Shown piece by piece: positions 61,601 through 64,000 of a DNA stretch of 64,000 nucleotides (the first letter of the stretch is position 1; the number at the start of each line of letters is the position of its first letter). The translations under genes and the position numbers were made by a program. The notes under the pieces are model-generated. The model was given only the letters and a program-made list of their open reading frames with translations. It was not told the origin of the DNA and did no database searches. Origin of the DNA: Apus apus (taxonomy: Eukaryota > Chordata > Aves > Apodiformes > Apodidae); NCBI RefSeq assembly GCF_020740795.1, contig NC_067291.1:15814780-15878779 (forward strand), read 5' to 3'.

Positions 61601-63721
61601 CCAGAAATCTACCCCTTGACGAGTTGCTGGTACAGAAAGGGTGGAGCAGCATTGGGAAGGAAAGTGACCTTTCCCTTGTCTCATAAAATCACTTGGTTCC
61701 CATTATGCTTCCCCCTCCCCACACTCATTTCTGCCATGGTTTATACGAGTGCCTCCTCTAAATGCCAAAGCAGCAATAGCCGTTTTAAATATGGTTGCAA
61801 TTTCATGCTCCCAAATTTCCTCCGTTATCTTTAATCTTTGATCATTACAGTCCCTGAATGTAGCTTTTTGGTAAGCTGCAGTTTTTTATGTTACTGCTGT
61901 TTAGAATTAACTGGTCTGCTTCCTAAAAAGCCAAATGTTTAATCAATACATATCCTACTGTGTATAATAAATACATTTCTGCCATCACTTTTTGAAGAGA
62001 GAATGCTTTTGATTTGAGCCAAATAGTTTACAAAATGGTGAGGGAGGTTTTTTCCCTTGGTGTTTTTGCTGGTTTTTGTGTTATGTTTTGTTTGTTTGTT
62101 GCTTGTTTGTGTTTGGTTTTATTTTATAGATATTTAATGCAATAGGACCAACCAATGGATTAGAACCTAGAAATGGTATTGAAATTCAAGGGTGCGGTGG
62201 GGGGAGAAGTCTTTTACACAGATTAGTTAATTTTGAACATTTGTTACATTAGTATTCATTCCACTTAAGCTGATTAATTTCTTTGGATTGTGTTTGTTTC
62301 CTGGGTAATAATTTGACAACCTTGCTTGCAATAAGCTTGAGCATTAGAAAGTGGGTTAGTGTACTCGAGTGTGCAATAGGTAGGTAAGTTGTTGTTTGTG
62401 ACTTTTTTCCTGAACTTTGGAAGAAAAATCCCATTTTAAACCTGTAATAACAGAAGCTGATTACTTCCCATCAACTCACTGGCTTCCAGGGCAGAATTTT
62501 CAGACTGGTTATTGCATGTGCTGCTCTACTATATAGTACAAGGTCTGTAAATTAAAGTTGGACCATAAGAGATTTAATCTGCAATTTTATAGCTCTCTAA
62601 TCTAACAATCATTTTGTATTTCAGGCTCCAAGTATAATACCAGCATTTTGGGAGAGGTGTGGTGTTGGGGGTTTCTTTTGTTTGGTTTTTTTTTCGTGCT
62701 TTCGATTTATTTATTTATTTGTTTGTAGTGTCTTTAAGTGATGCTGTGAATTACAGCTGGGAAAATATTGATGTTTTTTCTTCCTCTCCAAACTGTAGAT
62801 TAGAAATGGTAAACAAAGTTGTTACACACTGAAGAATAAAGACTTGGAACATGCTTCAAAAGGAGTAATTTACTTGGAGCTGGATGTCCTATTTAATCCT
62901 GTAAGTTGAAATACTTTCTCTTTGCCTATTACTGGCGTAAGAAATGTGTGCATCTACAAGGACGGGGATGTGGGGTGATCCTGTAAAAACCAGGAGCCGA
63001 GCAGGAAGGGTCCTGACCTGGTTGCATCTGGTGGTGTAGGGGTGTTTCATGCCATGGGTGAAGAAGTTTTGGGCCATCATAGCTCTGTGACGGTCGATCC
63101 AGGTGGATGCGACAATGCTGGGGCATTTTTGGACTGACAAGTGACCAGAGATCCCTGAAGGAGGAGGTGTCTATTACTGTATGCCACAGCTTCTTTTGCA
63201 ACAGCCAAAAAAAAAAGGCTTAATGTTTAGATTATTATACATTACTTTTAACACATACTTTCTCCCCCAAAAGCTGACCCACAATGTTCTCTTCCCAGGG
63301 TGTTGACAGGAAAATTAATGAGGCATGTACACGCTGCACTTAGTTTTTAAGTGGCTGAGTCAGTCTCAATTGTTTATGCCCTACAGCCTTTTACCAAGTT
63401 AAATCCTATTTATTAAGGCCATCGTGGGCTGCACTGCAGCTCTGCTCTAGCTGAAGTGAGTCCAGCCTTGCCCAATTTAACTCATCCACGTTTTTCCTGG
63501 CAGCTCCTTATATGTCACATAGAGGCTGAAATGAGTTGAAAGATCCTGAAGTTTGTAATCAACACTAATAATACAAAGGTGAAATCATGAACTTAAAACT
63601 CTGTATCATATTAATTTTTTTTAATTTTATGTTGTGTTTTTTTCAGGTAAAAGCAAGTATTAGAACATTCAAGCCCCGAGAAAAGCGCTTTACTGAGGAG
63701 AACCGCAAATTTTCTAAAAAG
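7190..63721 (+). CDS. MCTP2: MCTP2, multiple C2 domain and transmembrane protein (15 spliced coding exons, 3' incomplete)
   Basis: The spliced reading frame over 15 exons is 1968 nt (656 codons) and stays open throughout. The start [14 protein letters not shown] and the three C2 domains match vertebrate MCTP2 closely; the human protein is about 878 residues, so roughly the last quarter, including both membrane helices, lies beyond the window. Order: unstructured basic N-terminus (1-190), C2A (about 193-300), linker with a basic patch (about 321-345), C2B (about 356-470), C2C (about 511-615), then a basic segment leading to the membrane anchor. C2A shows Asp211, Asp217, Asp264, Asp266 and Asp271. 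C2C shows Asp526, Asp532, Asp578, Asp580 and Asp586. These are the five calcium positions of a C2 domain, so both probably bind calcium and membranes; C2B lacks most of them. Family knowledge: MCTPs are ER-anchored calcium-sensing proteins, with reported roles in lipid droplet formation and, in flies, synaptic homeostasis. Paralogue MCTP1 is the main alternative, but the N-terminus fits MCTP2. No frameshift or stop was seen. Confidence 0.96.
8135..8280 (-). repeat. CR1 LINE fragment (3' end)
   Basis: Read on the plus strand it begins cacagaatcatagaatgg and continues with ggttggaagggacctttgaa and ggttgctcagagccctgttc. This is the reverse complement of the 3' end of avian CR1, including its terminal short repeat. 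About 145 nt, 5'-truncated, as is usual for CR1. Confidence 0.9.
10506..11280 (-). mobile_element. CR1 LINE copy, 5'-truncated, with decayed ORF2 end
   Basis: About 775 nt reading antisense to the gene. Landmarks of CR1 appear in order on the plus strand: the ttggaagggacct 3' end, gttgcccctagtcctgtcac, ttctcttctccaggctaaag, ctgctggccacactcttctg and gttgaacctcattaggttct. The minus strand holds a decayed remnant of the end of the reverse-transcriptase ORF around 10874-11062. It is degenerate and cannot move. Confidence 0.92.
12727..12789 (+). CDS. MCTP2: MCTP2 coding exon 2
   Basis: A 63-nt exon of 21 codons, phase 0 at both ends, with acceptor ttcacag and donor gtaagt. It codes residues 157-177, starting [11 protein letters not shown], an acidic and Ser-rich linker that aligns with the KLCGSSDLNAS region of human MCTP2. 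It contains no domain. Being symmetric, it could be skipped without shifting the frame. Confidence 0.88.
12920..13040 (+). repeat. G/T-only low-complexity tract
   Basis: About 120 nt made almost wholly of T and G in runs such as gggttttt and gttttgttttg. There is no exact repeat unit. Confidence 0.8.
13620..13725 (-). repeat. CR1 3' fragment with A/C-rich expansion
   Basis: The start agaatcgtcatggttggaaa followed by ggacctcttgagttcaacca matches the reversed 3' end of CR1. It then runs into an A/C-only stretch (ccaacaacccaaccaaat) that has expanded or decayed. Confidence 0.7.
13896..14004 (+). CDS. MCTP2: MCTP2 coding exon 3 (start of C2A)
   Basis: Acceptor ttcttag, donor gtgagc, 109 nt, entering in phase 0 and leaving in phase 1. 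It codes residues 178-213 plus one base of Gly214. The segment [20 protein letters not shown] is the first beta strands of C2A and is almost identical to human MCTP2. Asp211 is the loop-1 calcium ligand. Confidence 0.97.
15970..16085 (-). repeat. CR1 fragment with internal deletion
   Basis: The plus strand reads ggttgctcaaagccccatcc, then tgaacacttccagggata, as in reversed CR1. It then jumps to cctccctcgacctgctgg, which lies several hundred bases further along in full CR1. Confidence 0.85.
16350..16575. promoter_or_regulatory. Intragenic CpG-rich block
   Basis: About 225 nt that are very GC-rich with dense CpG, including ccccgcggccgggccgtg, in contrast to AT-rich flanks. Long open frames on both strands here come from the base composition and resemble no protein. 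It could be an alternative promoter, an enhancer, or simply a GC-rich insertion. Confidence 0.5.
16456..16512 (+). repeat. Tandem repeat, 19-bp unit, three exact copies
   Basis: The unit ccccgggaaccggcaccag occurs three times without change (16456-16474, 16475-16493, 16494-16512), and a fourth copy starts and then breaks down. It lies inside the CpG-rich block. Confidence 0.95.
22190..22500. promoter_or_regulatory. Candidate conserved non-coding element
   Basis: About 300 nt of complex, CpG-containing sequence with no repeat character and no reading frame of note. It contains several TAAT-type homeodomain cores (cacaattaacgcc, cgattaattcccg, gcattaatat). This texture is typical of deeply conserved vertebrate enhancers; conservation itself cannot be seen here. 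Confidence 0.35.
22561..22579 (+). repeat. Poly-C run (19 C)
   Basis: Nineteen consecutive C residues, just after a T/C-rich lead-in. The length is prone to sequencing error. Confidence 0.95.
22587..22740. repeat. AT-rich low-complexity tract
   Basis: About 150 nt almost wholly of A and T, with repeated tatata and atttat words and short inverted repeats. No unit repeats exactly. Confidence 0.8.
25128..25270 (+). CDS. MCTP2: MCTP2 coding exon 4 (C2A core)
   Basis: Acceptor atctcag, donor gtaagt, 143 nt, phase 1 to phase 0. It completes Gly214 and codes to residue 261. The signature [20 protein letters not shown] holds Asp217, and the motif NLNPVWDE is the typical C2 strand before loop 3. The intron before it is 11.1 kb, the largest in the window. 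Confidence 0.98.
25271..26061 (+). other. MCTP2: MCTP2 intron 4
   Basis: 791 nt with GT-AG ends. Much of it, about 25500-25960, is non-repetitive and looks conserved (see findings). No repeat was recognised. Confidence 0.85.
26062..26138 (+). CDS. MCTP2: MCTP2 coding exon 5 (C2A calcium loop 3)
   Basis: Acceptor ctaccag, donor gtaatg, 77 nt, phase 0 to phase 2. It codes residues 262-286 plus two bases of Arg287. The motif [13 protein letters not shown] carries Asp264, Asp266 and Asp271, the loop-3 calcium ligands, followed by a conserved C2 strand. Confidence 0.97.
26139..27310 (+). other. MCTP2: MCTP2 intron 5
   Basis: 1.2 kb with GT-AG ends. A small GC-rich patch lies near 26570-26635 and a possible ancient SINE relic near 26905-26985. 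Otherwise nothing is recognised. Confidence 0.85.
26905..26985 (-). repeat. Possible ancient MIR/CORE-SINE relic
   Basis: The words gagagggaactgagtcacaa and gggagattaaata, followed by ggcagagtactggtc, resemble the reversed core of the old amniote MIR family. The match is short and degenerate. Confidence 0.35.
27311..27422 (+). CDS. MCTP2: MCTP2 coding exon 6 (end of C2A)
   Basis: Acceptor ttcctcgtag, donor gtaagt, 112 nt, phase 2 to phase 0. It codes residues 287-324: the last C2A strands with the conserved [18 protein letters not shown], then the linker QGDFKRN. The preceding pyrimidine run is a nearly unbroken T tract. Confidence 0.97.
27423..29408 (+). other. MCTP2: MCTP2 intron 6
   Basis: 2.0 kb of AT-rich sequence between exon 6 and the 36-nt exon 7. 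Several T runs are present. No repeat family or other gene was recognised. Confidence 0.85.
29409..29444 (+). CDS. MCTP2: MCTP2 coding exon 7 (36-nt basic linker exon)
   Basis: A 36-nt exon of 12 codons, phase 0 at both ends: [12 protein letters not shown]. It matches the human RWSNRKRLSASK linker between C2A and C2B. The acceptor (catggacag) has a weak pyrimidine tract, interrupted by about 30 purine-rich bases, and the donor is gtaatc. Six of the twelve residues are Arg or Lys, with four Ser and one Thr, so it is a plausible phosphorylatable membrane-contact segment. Its small size and weak acceptor suggest regulated inclusion. Confidence 0.92.
32845..32950. promoter_or_regulatory. Short CpG cluster in intron 7
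   Basis: About 105 nt with dense CpG (cacgacgccccgtgg, agcggcgctcgccgagcg, gtcgcgcttcgtggcgac), unlike the CpG-poor surroundings. It could be a regulatory element or minor promoter. No matching coding start was found. Confidence 0.4.
36441..36469 (+). repeat. Homopurine run (A13 then G16)
   Basis: Thirteen A residues directly followed by sixteen G residues. It can stall polymerases and is error-prone in assemblies. Confidence 0.95.
37727..37891 (+). CDS. MCTP2: MCTP2 coding exon 8 (start of C2B)
   Basis: Acceptor cttttcag, donor gtaagt, 165 nt, phase 0 at both ends. It codes residues 337-391. [19 protein letters not shown] is the first part of C2B, and [11 protein letters not shown] its next strand. 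Loop 1 reads [13 protein letters not shown], with no Asp at the usual ligand positions, so calcium binding by C2B is doubtful. The human sequence shows the same loss. Confidence 0.98.
37892..39658 (+). other. MCTP2: MCTP2 intron 8
   Basis: 1.8 kb with GT-AG ends between the two main C2B exons. Non-repetitive; nothing further recognised. Confidence 0.85.
39659..39789 (+). CDS. MCTP2: MCTP2 coding exon 9 (C2B core)
   Basis: Acceptor gttttctag, donor gtaagt, 131 nt, phase 0 to phase 2. It codes residues 392-434 plus two bases of Thr435. [15 protein letters not shown] is the characteristic C2 strand. Loop 3 reads [12 protein letters not shown], with Arg423 where the first loop Asp normally sits, another sign that C2B does not use calcium. 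Confidence 0.97.
39790..46464 (+). other. MCTP2: MCTP2 intron 9 (6.7 kb)
   Basis: GT-AG ends. A weak GC-rich patch lies at 40030-40130, a short ancient SINE-like match at 44596-44657, and a conserved-looking block at 45250-45560. Words near 42475-42520 faintly recall the 3' end of an L2-type LINE. The rest is plain AT-rich intron. Confidence 0.85.
44596..44657 (+). repeat. Possible ancient MIR-like SINE relic
   Basis: The run agctgggtgaccctgag, then cagtttcttcaactgtaaaa resembles the conserved core of MIR-type SINEs. It ends in a long A run. Confidence 0.4.
46465..46651 (+). CDS. MCTP2: MCTP2 coding exon 10 (end of C2B and C2B-C2C linker)
   Basis: Acceptor cattccag, donor gtgagt, 187 nt, phase 2 to phase 0. 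It codes the rest of Thr435 through residue 497. The last C2B strands are followed by [20 protein letters not shown], an MCTP2-type Cys-containing linker that is nearly identical in human. Confidence 0.97.
46652..47512 (+). other. MCTP2: MCTP2 intron 10
   Basis: 861 nt with GT-AG ends. T-rich near its start; no repeats or other features recognised. Confidence 0.85.
47513..47606 (+). CDS. MCTP2: MCTP2 coding exon 11 (start of C2C)
   Basis: Acceptor tccttgcag, donor gtattt, 94 nt, phase 0 to phase 1. It codes residues 498-528 plus one base of Gly529. The segment [20 protein letters not shown] is the first strand and loop 1 of C2C, with Asp526 as a calcium ligand. Confidence 0.97.
47607..51293 (+). 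other. MCTP2: MCTP2 intron 11
   Basis: 3.7 kb with GT-AG ends. It contains a conserved-looking block at about 49130-49450 and ends in a 17-nt T run (51261-51277) before exon 12. No gene or repeat family was recognised. Confidence 0.85.
49130..49450. promoter_or_regulatory. Candidate conserved non-coding element
   Basis: About 320 nt of complex non-repetitive sequence rich in homeodomain-type cores (aagattaattatctg, cataaatgattagtg, gcaattatgggc). No useful reading frame. Enhancer identity is inferred only from texture. Confidence 0.3.
51294..51396 (+). CDS. MCTP2: MCTP2 coding exon 12 (C2C core)
   Basis: Acceptor aatctag after a 17-nt T run, donor gtaagt, 103 nt, phase 1 to phase 2. It codes residues 529-562 plus two bases of Phe563. 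[14 protein letters not shown] holds Asp532, and [15 protein letters not shown] is the MCTP C2C signature. Confidence 0.98.
51397..53553 (+). other. MCTP2: MCTP2 intron 12
   Basis: 2.2 kb with GT-AG ends. A short T/A run lies near 53091-53115 and a gtgtgtgtgt run near 53505. Otherwise nothing is recognised. Confidence 0.85.
53554..53656 (+). CDS. MCTP2: MCTP2 coding exon 13 (C2C calcium loop 3)
   Basis: Acceptor gttccag, donor gtaagt, 103 nt, phase 2 to phase 0. It codes the rest of Phe563 through residue 597. The motif [15 protein letters not shown] carries Asp578, Asp580 and Asp586, a complete calcium loop 3. The following intron is 9.1 kb. Confidence 0.98.
58585..58710 (-). other. Exon-like open segment on the opposite strand
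   Basis: The minus strand reads about 40 codons with protein-like composition, including [16 protein letters not shown] and then [13 protein letters not shown], to a TAA at 58585-58587. A splice donor (aaagg/gtaatg) sits just before the stop, and AG acceptors after a T run lie upstream. I cannot name the protein. It could be an exon of an antisense gene, an old retrocopy, or chance. Confidence 0.2.
60635..60742 (+). other. Candidate alternative MCTP2 cassette exon (108 nt, phase 0)
   Basis: Bounded by a pyrimidine-rich acceptor (ttcttttcattttag) and a donor (ctaag/gtaata). It is 108 nt long and open for all 36 codons in phase 0, which fits between exons 13 and 14, both also phase 0 there. 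The encoded peptide has a hydrophobic start, then [21 protein letters not shown] do not know it from MCTP2 in other species, so it may be chance. Confidence 0.25.
61101..61122 (+). repeat. (GTTT)n microsatellite
   Basis: Four to five units of gttt in a T/G-rich setting. A similar run lies at 62084-62113. Confidence 0.8.
62704..62726 (+). repeat. (ATTT)n microsatellite
   Basis: About five units of attt, 70 nt upstream of the acceptor region of exon 14. Confidence 0.8.
62799..62900 (+). CDS. MCTP2: MCTP2 coding exon 14 (end of C2C)
   Basis: Acceptor aactgtag, donor gtaagt, 102 nt, phase 0 at both ends. It codes residues 598-631. [20 protein letters not shown] is the last strand pair of C2C and matches the human [20 protein letters not shown] closely. 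Confidence 0.97.
62901..63646 (+). other. MCTP2: MCTP2 intron 14
   Basis: 746 nt with GT-AG ends. No repeat or other gene recognised. Confidence 0.85.
63647..63721 (+). CDS. MCTP2: MCTP2 coding exon 15 (pre-membrane basic segment)
   Basis: Acceptor tttttcag, donor gtgaaa, 75 nt, phase 0 at both ends. It codes residues 632-656. [20 protein letters not shown] is the conserved basic, probably helical, segment after C2C. It is the last exon visible; the next would carry the conserved region towards the first membrane helix. Confidence 0.96.
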
Positions 63722-64000
63722 GTGAAAATTGTCTCTTGCATCTGTTTGGGAGACATTTGAATTCCTGTAGCATGGTTGCGAGAGCAAAACCTGTTTATGC
63801 AGGAGATGCTGAATACATGTACATTCTGCATATTTCTGTATCTATCAAAAGGTTTATTTGTGTTAACCCAAAATTGCTTTCTCATCTAGTCTGCATCAGT
63901 AGTTCTGCTTTGTGCTTCAGAGAGGGGAAGTTGTGAGCTGTGGATGCTGCAGGGTTTGCAGCACCTAAAGCTTAACAAGAGCCTTATTCCCTTCCTTGGG
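63722..64000 (+). other. MCTP2: MCTP2 intron 15, start only
   Basis: Begins with the donor gtgaaa and continues past the window edge. Nothing else is seen in these 279 nt. Confidence 0.8.

Larger units (their letters stand above)
53657..62798 (+). other. MCTP2: MCTP2 intron 13 (9.1 kb)
   Basis: GT-AG ends. It contains an exon-like open stretch on the minus strand (about 58585-58710), an in-frame exon-like stretch on the plus strand (60635-60742), (GTTT)n and (ATTT)n runs near 61101, 62084 and 62704, and conserved-looking sequence at 56740-57060. No CR1 was recognised. Confidence 0.85.

Noticed and set aside
1..64000. Endogenous retrovirus, DNA transposon, tRNA, rRNA, CRISPR or microRNA genes
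   Set aside because: No paired LTRs, pol-like frames, terminal inverted repeats, tRNA box sequences or regular spaced repeats were seen. MicroRNA hairpins cannot be excluded without folding.

Overview
The window is vertebrate genomic DNA, most likely from a bird. Several fragments of CR1 retrotransposons are present (the clearest at about 10506-11280), introns are fairly compact, and short GC-rich islands are scattered through AT-rich intron sequence. No bacterial-style gene organisation, rRNA, tRNA or CRISPR array was seen.

Nearly the whole window is one plus-strand protein-coding gene, which I identify as MCTP2 (multiple C2 domains and transmembrane region protein 2). I could place 15 consecutive coding exons, from the initiator ATG at 7190 to an exon ending at 63721. 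Every intron is GT-AG, and reading phase is kept at every junction. Joined, they give 1968 nt, or 656 codons. These cover the unstructured basic N-terminus, C2A (about residues 193-300), C2B (about 356-470), C2C (about 511-615) and the segment leading towards the membrane anchor. The last exons, which would encode the two transmembrane helices and the C-terminus, lie beyond the right edge, so the gene is 3'-incomplete here.

Layout: 1-7126 is upstream or 5'-UTR-intron sequence with no recognisable gene. Coding exons 1-3 (7190-14004) encode the N-terminus and the first strands of C2A. An 11 kb intron (14005-25127) holds a CpG-rich block with a 19-bp tandem repeat and a conserved-looking non-coding block near 22.2 kb. 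Exons 4-7 (25128-29444) complete C2A and the basic linker. An 8.3 kb intron with a second CpG cluster near 32.9 kb follows. Exons 8-10 (37727-46651) encode C2B. Exons 11-13 (47513-53656) encode the core of C2C. A 9.1 kb intron then carries two exon-like segments that are not part of the main transcript. Exons 14-15 (62799-63721) finish C2C and lead towards the membrane region.

As a protein, MCTP2 is expected to be anchored in the ER by its C-terminal membrane segments, with the C2 domains in the cytosol. All five acidic positions for calcium are visible in C2A and in C2C, while C2B has lost most of them. The observations most worth checking are an in-frame 108-nt candidate cassette exon in intron 13 (60635-60742), an open exon-like segment on the opposite strand (about 58585-58710), an intragenic CpG island that could be an alternative promoter, and several blocks that look like conserved regulatory DNA. 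Exon calls rest on reading splice sites and on remembered similarity to vertebrate MCTP2. Repeat and regulatory calls are less certain.
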